Assembly: GCA_049242885.1 (NCBI GenBank)
Contig: JBMLOQ010000156.1
Location: 1-20,327 of the forward strand
Direction: 5' to 3'
DNA from: CAIVPM01 sp049242885
Lineage (GTDB): Bacteria > Bacteroidota > Bacteroidia > Chitinophagales > Chitinophagaceae
DNA length: 20,327 nt
Each line of letters begins with the position of its first letter. The stretch's first letter is position 1. Below the pieces are notes generated by a model. That model ran no database searches. It worked only from the letters and a program-made list of their open reading frames with translations, and had not been told where the DNA came from. Shown here piece by piece: positions 7,329 to 14,050 of this stretch. A program made the position numbers and the translations under genes.

Positions 7329-8738
7329 TTACTTAAACCACCAAGGGCTATTTGTTTGTAAATTATTGTTAATTATAAGCACTCTTTGTTTCATAAATCG
7401 TTTTATGGCGTTGGGTCCCATGCGAGTGCCTCCAATACCACTTAGCTTAAAACTATTTTTCTCACCCTCGTGCATTATGGCAGTTAATGCACAATCGTTT
7501 ATACTTATTGCTCCACCAATTAGCTGATTAGCAATTTCAATTGCTTGTTCATTTGTTTCTGCAAATACTGCACCACTTAATCCATAAACACTATCATTAG
7601 CCAATGCAATAGCTTCATCAGTAGTATTAAAAGGCATTATAGGTATAATGGGACCAAAGGTTTCTTCTTGTAAAAGCTGCATTGAATGATTTACATTGGT
7701 TACAATAGTTGGTTTGCAATAAAATCCTCCATTTACTTCACAGCAACTTGCATTTCCAAACTCTATAACTGCACCTTTTTCAATAGCATCTTGCAATTGG
7801 GCGTTTATTATTGTAGCCTGCTTTTCAAAAATAATTGGGCCTATTTCCCCTTTGTTTATATCTACACTATTTAACTCAATATTCTTTGCTAAACTTACAA
7901 TAGCATCTACAAATTGTTTGTAAATACTTTGTTGCACGTAAACACGTTCAATACTTAAGCAACTTTGTCCTGCATTAACTGTACTTCCCCACAAAATACT
8001 TGCTGCTGCACGTTGCACATCTGCTCCTTTGCATACAATTGCAGCATCTTTACCACCTAATTCTAAAAATACTGGAGTCATATTTTTACTAGCGGCATCA
8101 TACACTTTTTTTCCAGTAGAAGTACTACCAGTAAAGCAAACCAAATCACAATTATTTACTATAGCTTCACCAACACTTCCATCGCCTTGTACATAAGCAA
8201 ACACTTGCTTTAATTGAGGTACAGCATTTATGGTTTTTTGAATTACATCAACAAATCGTGGAGTTACTTCACTAGGTTTTACAATAACAGCACAGCCACT
8301 TAATAATGCAGGTATAGAATCAATTAAAGATAACAATAATGGAAAATTCCAAGGAGAAATTACACCAACTAAACCTACTGCCACTACTTGCTGTTGCAAT
8401 TGAATGAAAGGAATAGAACTTTGTTTTATAGCTTCATCCTTAAAATAATCTTGGGCAATGCTACACCATCTATCAATGCTAGTAGCTACCAAATCAACTT
8501 CCAAGATTGTTTCATTTATTCGTCCAGTATCACTAGCTAAAGCTGCAATTAATTCTTGTTTAAATGTAGAAACTTCTTGTTTCCATTGTTGCAAAACTTT
8601 AATTCGATTTTCAATATTTTGTTTACTCCAATCAGCTTGATTAAATTTTAAATTATTGCATAAAACTTTTATTTCTTTTTCAGAAGGAATGTTTATAGTA
8701 TAATCGTAAAGGCCTGTTCGTGGGTTGCGTATTTGCAT
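7329..8738 (-). CDS. NAD(P)-dependent aldehyde dehydrogenase
   Basis: 469 residues, full length for the ALDH superfamily, cytoplasmic. It oxidises an aldehyde to the carboxylic acid with NAD(P). All catalytic elements are visible: S-P-W-N131-F-P, K154-P-S-E, the G-S-T-S-T-G cofactor loop (204-209), general base E226 in L-E-L-G-G-K, nucleophile C260 in N-A-G-Q-S-C, and E359-T-F-G-P. The C-terminus ends W-W-F-K, as in many short ALDHs of class-3-like type. The substrate is unknown. It sits 37 bases after the nitrilase-like gene and 10 bases before the glycosyltransferase, third in the operon. If the operon or preA belonged to pyrimidine breakdown, malonate semialdehyde would be a candidate substrate, but that is a guess: the CoA-acylating methylmalonate-semialdehyde type is longer and different. 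Confidence 0.9.
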   Translation of the reverse strand: MQIRNPRTGLYDYTINIPSEKEIKVLCNNLKFNQADWSKQNIENRIKVLQQWKQEVSTFKQELIAALASDTGRINETILEVDLVATSIDRWCSIAQDYFKDEAIKQSSIPFIQLQQQVVAVGLVGVISPWNFPLLLSLIDSIPALLSGCAVIVKPSEVTPRFVDVIQKTINAVPQLKQVFAYVQGDGSVGEAIVNNCDLVCFTGSTSTGKKVYDAASKNMTPVFLELGGKDAAIVCKGADVQRAAASILWGSTVNAGQSCLSIERVYVQQSIYKQFVDAIVSLAKNIELNSVDINKGEIGPIIFEKQATIINAQLQDAIEKGAVIEFGNASCCEVNGGFYCKPTIVTNVNHSMQLLQEETFGPIIPIMPFNTTDEAIALANDSVYGLSGAVFAETNEQAIEIANQLIGGAISINDCALTAIMHEGEKNSFKLSGIGGTRMGPNAIKRFMKQRVLIINNNLQTNSPWWFK

Positions 8739-8775
8739 AATGATGTTTAAAATGCTTTGCTAAAAATAGTTTCAC

Positions 8776-9804
8776 CTATTCAACAATACCCTTGTTTTTC
8801 AAAAGTGTAATTGTCTTTCGTTGCTGCTCAATAAAGTGATTTCTATTGGCATCTTTATTAATTAGTGAATTAGCTGGGTATATGCTTTGGGTATAAAAAG
8901 GAGCAAAAAGCTCTAACCTTTGTCTGCTTAAAAAATTACTCATACCTGGCCTATTTCTATGATGCCTTAATGCATCAATGTGTATAGTAGCATTGGCAAC
9001 CATAGATTCACCACAAAGAGTTTCGCATAGTTTTATACCTTCATAATTTATTATTTGAGAATGAGCATCAGTGCTAGCTGCAGGAATTGAATAACCTACA
9101 ATACTTGCACTATTAGCACTTACAACATAAGCCATATTTTCAATAGCCCTAGCTAGTTTTGCAATATTTTTTTGAGATGAAAGATTACTAGCAATTTCAC
9201 TGGTGTTATGTAAAAAAACTTCAGCACCATTAAAGGCTAAGCATCTTGCAATTTCTGGATACAAAATTTCTTCACTAGCAATACAAGCTAAATTTCCAAT
9301 AGATGTTTTAACCACAGGAAATAAACTTTTTTCGCCATATACTTCAATATACTTATCCAATACATCGTGTGGTGTTGGAGCAAACATGCTATTTACTCTT
9401 CTATACTTTAAAATTTCTTCTCCATTTGGGTTTATAATAAAACATGCTTGGAAATATAAATTAGGGAAATGAATATCATTTTCATACACATTTCCACTTA
9501 AAAAAATGTTATTATCAATTGCAATTTGTTGAATTGCTTTATAAACCTCATCTCCATTTGAAATGCAAGCCTTTTCTTTCCATTCTTCAATAGTTTCTCC
9601 CATTGGGAAACCTGTTAAAAAATATTCCGGCAAAACAACCAATTGCAAATCTTGCCCTATAAATGCTTTACTAGCTTTTATCTGTAAACCAATATTAGCA
9701 ATAGTTTCGAGCATTTGTTTTTTTGCTTCAACTTTATCCAAACTATTTATAGCTTTACAAGTAACTTGGAGTGCTAGTGCTTTATATGGTGAAATAGTAG
9801 CCAT
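8776..9804 (-). CDS. Nitrilase/carbon-nitrogen hydrolase superfamily protein with altered catalytic triad
   Basis: 342 residues. The fold is the C-N hydrolase superfamily (amidases, nitrilases, N-carbamoylases), which uses a Glu-Lys-Cys triad. The Glu is present (E60 in V-L-P-E-Y-F-L-T-G-F). At the Lys position the sequence is Y134-R-R136-V-N, where active members have Y-R-K-x. At the nucleophile the line-up is clear: T-S-I-G-N-L-A-C-I-A-S177-E-E-I-L-Y-P-E-I-A-R matches the canonical T-P-F-G-R-x-G-x-x-I-C-Y-D-x-x-F-P-E-x-A-R without gaps, so Ser177 replaces Cys. Cys174 is three residues earlier. I recall related proteins with this A-S-E-E-x-L-Y-P-E-x-A-R signature, so it may be a real subfamily rather than a broken gene. 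The frame is intact. It starts 4 bases after the HMG-CoA-lyase-like gene. Substrate and even enzymatic activity are open. Confidence 0.8.
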   Translation of the reverse strand: MATISPYKALALQVTCKAINSLDKVEAKKQMLETIANIGLQIKASKAFIGQDLQLVVLPEYFLTGFPMGETIEEWKEKACISNGDEVYKAIQQIAIDNNIFLSGNVYENDIHFPNLYFQACFIINPNGEEILKYRRVNSMFAPTPHDVLDKYIEVYGEKSLFPVVKTSIGNLACIASEEILYPEIARCLAFNGAEVFLHNTSEIASNLSSQKNIAKLARAIENMAYVVSANSASIVGYSIPAASTDAHSQIINYEGIKLCETLCGESMVANATIHIDALRHHRNRPGMSNFLSRQRLELFAPFYTQSIYPANSLINKDANRNHFIEQQRKTITLLKNKGIVE

Positions 9805-9808
9805 TATT

Positions 9809-10738
9809 TTAAATAATTTTGATATTGGATTGATTCACTAATTTATACATTAAACCTTGAATATGTAATTGAGAATTAATGTTGTTTTGATTCAATAAAG
9901 CTTCCATTGCCAATGTAATTTTAGACACTTCTTTGATGTTAATATTGGTTGTATATCCCAATTGATGAAGCAAATGAACAGTATCTTCAGTAGCAATATT
10001 ACCAGTTGCATTTTTAATAAATGGGCAACCCCCTAGCCCTCCAAAAGCTGTATCAAACTGAGTAACCCCTGCATCCAATGCAGCTATTACATTTGCATAT
10101 CCTTTGTTTTCGGAATTGTGCAAATGCAAAGCTACGGGTGTTTCATTTGCAATTTGCTTTACCTTTTGCATCATTCTTTTTACCTGATAAGGATTACCCA
10201 TGCCTGTGCTATCTGCTAAAGCTATTTCTTGCACTCCAGTTTCTAAATGATCTTGTACCAAGTTGTAAATCAAATTCTCATCAATTACACCTTCATACCT
10301 ACAACCAAAGGCACATTGAATACCTCCTCTAATAGTAATTCCATTTGCTAGTGCCAAAGTAACCATTCGTTTAAACTCCTCTTTTGCTGCTTCAATAGTT
10401 TTATTGGCATTTTTTAAACTATGTGTGTTACTTGCAGATATTGAAATGGACAAGTGTTTTATCCCTGCTTCTATTGCCCTTTCAACTCCTTTAAGATTTA
10501 AAACTAATGCACTAAAAACAACATCATTTTTTTTGGGCAATCGTTTTATAACTTCTGCAGCATCGGACAGTTGTGGCACAAGTTTTGGATTTACAAAACT
10601 AGTAACTTGGATGCGTTTTAAACCACCAGCAATAAGCATATTCACCCACTCTATTTTATTTTCAACATCAATAGTAATTGGCAGGGTTTGTAAACCATCA
10701 CGTAAACCTTGTTCTTCTATTAAAATGTTAGGCAGCAT
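9809..10738 (-). CDS. Hydroxymethylglutaryl-CoA lyase-like protein (DRE-TIM metallolyase)
   Basis: 309 residues, the usual length for HMG-CoA lyase, which splits HMG-CoA into acetoacetate and acetyl-CoA at the end of leucine breakdown. Family marks: E-Q-G-L-R13-D14-G-L-Q (catalytic Arg and metal Asp), Q-V-T-S-F-V-N-P-K-L-V-P-Q (44-56), A-D-S-T-G-M-G (175-181), metal ligands H205-L-H207, the catalytic Cys238 loop G-G-L-G-G-C-P-F, and A-T-G-N-I-A-T-E-D (244-252). It differs from classic HMG-CoA lyase in having H-L-H-N-S-E-N-K-G (205-213) where the classic enzyme has H-C-H-D-T-x-G, and F-G-C-R-Y-E-G (144-150) for F-G-C-P-Y-E-G. It may therefore act on a related acyl-CoA (for example citramalyl-type). 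It is first in the four-gene operon; the upstream 225-base spacer must hold the promoter. Confidence 0.82.
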   Translation of the reverse strand: MLPNILIEEQGLRDGLQTLPITIDVENKIEWVNMLIAGGLKRIQVTSFVNPKLVPQLSDAAEVIKRLPKKNDVVFSALVLNLKGVERAIEAGIKHLSISISASNTHSLKNANKTIEAAKEEFKRMVTLALANGITIRGGIQCAFGCRYEGVIDENLIYNLVQDHLETGVQEIALADSTGMGNPYQVKRMMQKVKQIANETPVALHLHNSENKGYANVIAALDAGVTQFDTAFGGLGGCPFIKNATGNIATEDTVHLLHQLGYTTNINIKEVSKITLAMEALLNQNNINSQLHIQGLMYKLVNQSNIKII

Positions 10739-10839
10739 AGTATAAACAAAGTAAAGGAAATAATTGCTTGCTTTAGTACAATCTAAAATAAGTAATACTA
10801 TTTTTCAAAATTGAAGGTTAGCACAAGTGTACAAATAAT

Positions 10840-10876
10840 AAAACTTTCGTAAAGTTTAAACTATTACGAAAGTTTT
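10840..10876 (-). terminator. Inverted repeat with palindromic loop, probable (bidirectional) terminator of the sigma operon
   Basis: A 13-bp perfect inverted repeat, AAAACTTTCGTAA (10840-10852) and TTACGAAAGTTTT (10864-10876), with an 11-base loop that contains the 10-bp palindrome AGTTTAAACT (10853-10862). It lies 88 bases past the stop of the last sigma-operon gene (stop at 10964) and about 100 bases upstream of the HMG-CoA-lyase-like start. The stem runs into T-rich sequence in both directions, which fits a weak terminator. The nested palindrome also leaves room for an operator or a cruciform controlling the downstream operon. Confidence 0.5.
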
Positions 10877-10963
10877 TGAAATAATATGCTTTTAATAATT
10901 AATGCTGCAAATAATTGTATGGCATAAAGATGTACAATTTAATATCCCATTATTTGCTTGCTC

Positions 10964-11698
10964 CTATGTTTTTTTCCTTAAATATAATTTACCATAAGTG
11001 CTACTTAAATTATAGCTATAACCACTACCAACATTAGCTTTGAAGTAAGTATAAAAATCTCTAGATTCTTTTTCTTCGATATCAAAACTTATATCAGTTA
11101 GTATTTCACCATAGCTTGTACTAGCTGAAAGTTTACCTATGTTTTCTTTTAGAATTACAACATCAATTCCTTTGTAAGGAGAAGTAGCTTTTAAAGGTGC
11201 TGCAAAATTTACAATCTCAATTAACCCATAAGTGCTAGTTACTTCAGTTGCTAGTTTCTCAGGTACATAAATAGTAACTTCAATTTCTATATCAATATCA
11301 TTGTTGCAAGTAATATTATTACTTAGATTATTCTCTTTTTTATATTTTTTAAATTCATCATTATTTCTAAAAGTTATTGTTTTATCTTTTAAAAAAACGG
11401 TTGTTTTTCTTGGCAAATCTTCTACCTTTTTAATTTTACCTTCAACTCTTAAAACATTATCATCTGTGGTTTCTGTAATAACAAAGGCATCGTTATTTAA
11501 CCCTTCATTTATATTTACTTTGGCTTCAATGGTAACTTGGTTTTTGTTCCATGTTTTAACTTTTACTAATTGAGGATAATCAAACGTCAGCTTTAGTTTT
11601 TCTATGTTATTAGTTGCATAACTCTTGCTTAAGTTTACTTGAGTATTCCCTATATTAAAGCTTAACATTATTATACTGAGGAGAAATATATTTTTCAT
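10964..11698 (-). CDS. Exported DUF4097/adhesin-like beta-repeat protein (last gene of the sigma operon)
   Basis: 244 residues. A signal peptide (M-K-N-I-F-L-L-S-I-I-M-L-S-F-N-I-G-N-T-Q, cleavage near residue 20) points to the periplasm or cell surface. The rest is predicted beta-strand. Near the C-terminal half a Y-G turn recurs: S-T-Y-G (155-158), S-P-Y-K (173-176), T-S-Y-G (194-197) and S-T-Y-G-K-L-Y-L-R-K (233-242), which suggests stacked beta-strands as in DUF4097 proteins (called putative auto-transporter adhesin head domain). Two long charged insertions lie at about 85-125. It is a diverged relative of the gene just upstream (11741-12592), which ends with the same Y/W-G-K-[LI]-Y-L-R-K signature. 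The gap is 42 bases with an A-rich leader and no Shine-Dalgarno. Function unknown; the operon links it to envelope sensing or repair. Confidence 0.75.
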   Translation of the reverse strand: MKNIFLLSIIMLSFNIGNTQVNLSKSYATNNIEKLKLTFDYPQLVKVKTWNKNQVTIEAKVNINEGLNNDAFVITETTDDNVLRVEGKIKKVEDLPRKTTVFLKDKTITFRNNDEFKKYKKENNLSNNITCNNDIDIEIEVTIYVPEKLATEVTSTYGLIEIVNFAAPLKATSPYKGIDVVILKENIGKLSASTSYGEILTDISFDIEEKESRDFYTYFKANVGSGYSYNLSSTYGKLYLRKKT

Positions 11699-11740
11699 TT
11701 TTTGATTTTTTTAATTTTCAGTGATTATAATATTTTACTT

Positions 11741-12592
11741 TTAATTATCTTCATTAATATTGATAGTGGCATTGCGATTTACTTTGTTTCTTGTGTCTGC
11801 ATCTTCATTTATTTTTTTTAAATCCCCAATTTTTCGCAAATAAATCTTGCCCCAATTGCTTTTAATAGACAATGCTAATCCCCCACCATTGATTTTTCCC
11901 TTAACGCTTGATGAACTATAGCTAACCATGTCACTATCTTTTTTATCAATATCAATTTTTATGTCGCTTGATGCAAAAATGTCGCCATAAGGTGCATATA
12001 AATTTACATTAGCTTTAATATTTGGATCAACCGATAAATCTACATGACCATAAGGTGCTACTAAAGAAATTGGGCCCTTAGGATTTGCTGTTAAACTACA
12101 ATCTAGTTTACCATAAGTAGTGCTAATTGTTAATGGGCCACTTAAGTTTTCTAACACAACTCGGTTATAAACCACTGCAACTTCTACTTCTCCTGTTACA
12201 TTTTTTATTTTAATGGTTCCACTTCCAATGGCTTTGTCAAATTCACATCTTACAGCCATATTGCTTGGTACTTTAATTGTAAAGTTTTTCTCATTTTTTT
12301 TCCCAATAGCTCTTACTTCAATACTACTTTGCTTTTCTGTAATGTTCAATCCTATTCCACTATTATCATCTAACCCACTTGCATCAATAGCTCTAAGACC
12401 TTTAGCACGCTCATCTTCTTCATAATCTGATGAGTTAGTACTAAAAATAATTTCCTTACCATCGTAACCTTCAATATTTACTTTGCCTAAAAATACTACT
12501 AGTTTACCAGTTGATTTATTGAGTTTGAATGTTTGAGAAAAACTGCAAATTGATATAAGCGTTGCAATTAATGTGATGTTTATTTTTTTCAT
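11741..12592 (-). CDS. Exported DUF4097/adhesin-like beta-repeat protein
   Basis: 283 residues. The signal peptide is M-K-K-I-N-I-T-L-I-A-T-L-I-S-I-C-S-F-S-Q, with cleavage near residue 20. Four repeats with a Y/W-G turn can be seen: T-T-Y-G-K-L-D (158-164), A-P-Y-G-H-V-D (179-185), A-P-Y-G-D-I-F (200-206) and S-N-W-G-K-I-Y-L-R-K (245-254), the first three spaced 21 residues apart. This regular spacing suits a beta-solenoid, as predicted for DUF4097 proteins. The C-terminus after 255 is polar (Asn/Asp/Lys rich) and probably disordered. It lies 35 bases after the HEAT-repeat membrane protein gene. Such proteins often sit next to ECF sigma factors in Bacteroidota; the molecular role is not known. 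It may be a regulon product that binds or reinforces the envelope. Confidence 0.8.
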   Translation of the reverse strand: MKKINITLIATLISICSFSQTFKLNKSTGKLVVFLGKVNIEGYDGKEIIFSTNSSDYEEDERAKGLRAIDASGLDDNSGIGLNITEKQSSIEVRAIGKKNEKNFTIKVPSNMAVRCEFDKAIGSGTIKIKNVTGEVEVAVVYNRVVLENLSGPLTISTTYGKLDCSLTANPKGPISLVAPYGHVDLSVDPNIKANVNLYAPYGDIFASSDIKIDIDKKDSDMVSYSSSSVKGKINGGGLALSIKSNWGKIYLRKIGDLKKINEDADTRNKVNRNATININEDN

Positions 12593-12627
12593 GATTGATT
12601 TTTTATTTTTTGATTTTTTGATTTTAT

Positions 12628-13389
12628 TTATAATGATAAAGTGTGTATGCTTTGATTTGCTTGATCTTTTACAGGTTTTGGTGCATGTACATCGTTTACA
12701 ATTTTTTCCAACTCTTTTTGTAAATTGTTTGCTCTAAGTTTTGTAAGCACATCAATTAATGTCATTTTTACTATAGGGTCTGTTTGCTTGTTTAAACTTT
12801 CAATTAGTCTTTTCTTTACTAAAGGTTCTTTATAAAAAATGCTAAGCGACTCTAAAGCTGCTAATCGAACATTGGTATTTGGATCATTGTTTAAACAAGC
12901 GGTTAAAGCATCAACAACTTCCTTATCAATCTGCTTACTATTTACAATTTCAGTGGCTGCTACGTATCTTTTACTAGGAGCATCCATGTTTTGCAATTGT
13001 ATAATGTATTTATTTTTTACTAATTCATTTTGATTAATTAATGTAGAAGTTAAAGTCTCTTTATTAATTGCAGTGGATTTATTTAAATCTTCAACAGGCA
13101 AATTTTCTACCTTCTTAACTATATTAGGAATTTCATTTACATGGGTTGAATTATTTGCTACATCTACACTTTTACTATTATTAAAGTTATAAATACCAAC
13201 ACCAGCCAAAACCAATATACAAGCAGCAGATACAAATTTTAAAGAACGTATGATACTAGTTTTCTTTTGTTGCTTTTGCTGCTGTGCTAAAATATTTTTT
13301 TGCAATAGCTTTAAAACATCATTAGATGGTGTGGCAGTATTAAATGCTTCTTTGTTTTGTGATATAAAATTTTCTAGATTGTTACTCAT
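12628..13389 (-). CDS. Membrane-anchored HEAT-repeat protein, probable anti-sigma factor or sensor
   Basis: 253 residues. A cytoplasmic N-terminal part of about 50 residues (with a Gln/Lys-rich stretch at 36-43) is followed by one membrane helix (about 52-68: F-V-S-A-A-C-I-L-V-L-A-G-V-G-I). A polar linker and a periplasmic domain of HEAT-like helical repeats follow (about 155-250), e.g. N-D-P-N-T-N-V-R-L-A-A-L-E-S-L and T-D-P-I-V-K-M-T-L-I-D-V-L. The topology (short inside, one helix, larger outside) and a 4-base overlap of its ATG with the sigma stop (13386-13389) are the standard signs of an anti-sigma factor. However, no ZAS zinc motif (H-x3-C-x2-C) is present in the N-terminus, so the anti-sigma role is inferred from position. 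The periplasmic HEAT repeats could bind a partner protein, perhaps one of the two exported proteins encoded downstream. Confidence 0.78.
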   Translation of the reverse strand: MSNNLENFISQNKEAFNTATPSNDVLKLLQKNILAQQQKQQKKTSIIRSLKFVSAACILVLAGVGIYNFNNSKSVDVANNSTHVNEIPNIVKKVENLPVEDLNKSTAINKETLTSTLINQNELVKNKYIIQLQNMDAPSKRYVAATEIVNSKQIDKEVVDALTACLNNDPNTNVRLAALESLSIFYKEPLVKKRLIESLNKQTDPIVKMTLIDVLTKLRANNLQKELEKIVNDVHAPKPVKDQANQSIHTLSL

Positions 13390-13934
13390 ACAACTTGTTG
13401 TTTTTGTAGTATTTGTAAAATTTTTTGTTTTGCTCTATGATATTGAGTTCTTACAGTGTTGTGACTAAGGCCTAACATCTGTCCAATTTCTTCTTGTGGT
13501 ATGTCATCAATCACATACAATTGAATGATGGTTTTATAACTATAAGGCAATTGCTGTATAGCTTTTTGCAAAGACTGCACTTGAAAAGCAAATTTACTTT
13601 CATCAATAATTTCATCAAGTGAATCAATGTTATCATTCCATTCATTAAATACAATTTTCTTTTTTCTTAAAAAACTTATTGTTTTATTTAGAGCAATCCT
13701 TTTAACCCAAGCTCTAAAATTGCTGTGCGTATCAAATTGATTAAGATTTTGATAAGCTGCCAAAAAACTTTCTTGCAATAAATCTTCAGCTTCTGCTATA
13801 TTATCAATAAACCTTAGAATACTATTAAAAACATCTTTGCTATAACAATTATACAACTGAGTAAACGCTAAAGAATTTCCTTTTTTACATGCATCTATTA
13901 AAATATGCTCCTGTATAATGTTTGTTTGCTCCAA
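13386..13934 (-). CDS. ECF-type RNA polymerase sigma factor (sigma-70 family)
   Basis: 182 residues, the usual size for an ECF sigma factor with regions 2 and 4 only. Region 2 (about 24-92) has the core-binding A-E-D-L-L-Q-E-S-F (49-57) and the promoter-melting R-A-W-V-K-R-I-A-L-N (74-83). Region 4 (about 120-175) carries the helix-turn-helix I-P-Q-E-E-I-G-Q-M-L-G-L-S-H-N-T-V-R (145-162) for the -35 element. The start is TTG at 13934: a TAA stop lies in frame six bases before it and no in-frame ATG exists before region 2. TTG may keep expression low. A putative ECF promoter lies 28 bases upstream, which suggests self-activation. The gene overlaps the next one by 4 bases. Confidence 0.93.
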   Translation of the reverse strand: MEQTNIIQEHILIDACKKGNSLAFTQLYNCYSKDVFNSILRFIDNIAEAEDLLQESFLAAYQNLNQFDTHSNFRAWVKRIALNKTISFLRKKKIVFNEWNDNIDSLDEIIDESKFAFQVQSLQKAIQQLPYSYKTIIQLYVIDDIPQEEIGQMLGLSHNTVRTQYHRAKQKILQILQKQQVV

Positions 13935-13961
13935 TGTTTATTTTCAGTTGTTAATTTACTA

Positions 13962-13987
13962 ATCGTGTGTATTTAAAATATGTTACA
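13962..13987 (-). promoter_or_regulatory. Putative autoregulatory ECF-sigma promoter
   Basis: On the minus strand TGTAAC (13987-13982) is followed after exactly 16 bases by CGAT (13965-13962). ECF promoters usually have an AAC-containing -35 box and a CG-containing -10 box at this spacing (compare the SigW type TGAAAC, 16 bases, CGTA). The expected transcript would start near 13955, about 20 bases before the TTG start of the sigma gene. Found by eye; a single copy cannot prove function. Confidence 0.45.
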
Positions 13988-14050
13988 ATAATTTGCAAAC
14001 TATTTTCAAAATAATTGAAATTTAAAAGATTGAAAGGTTATTTTTAATGC

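Noticed and set aside
9203..9472. Open frames opposite the lyase and nitrilase genes (9203-9472, 9563-9841, 10404-10745)
   Set aside because: Antisense shadows of intact conserved genes with no recognisable domain.
8776..9804. Beta-ureidopropionase (third step of pyrimidine breakdown) as function of the nitrilase homologue
   Set aside because: Tempting because preA and an NCS1 permease are near, but the required Cys and Lys are absent and the gene sits with a lyase, not with dihydropyrimidinase.
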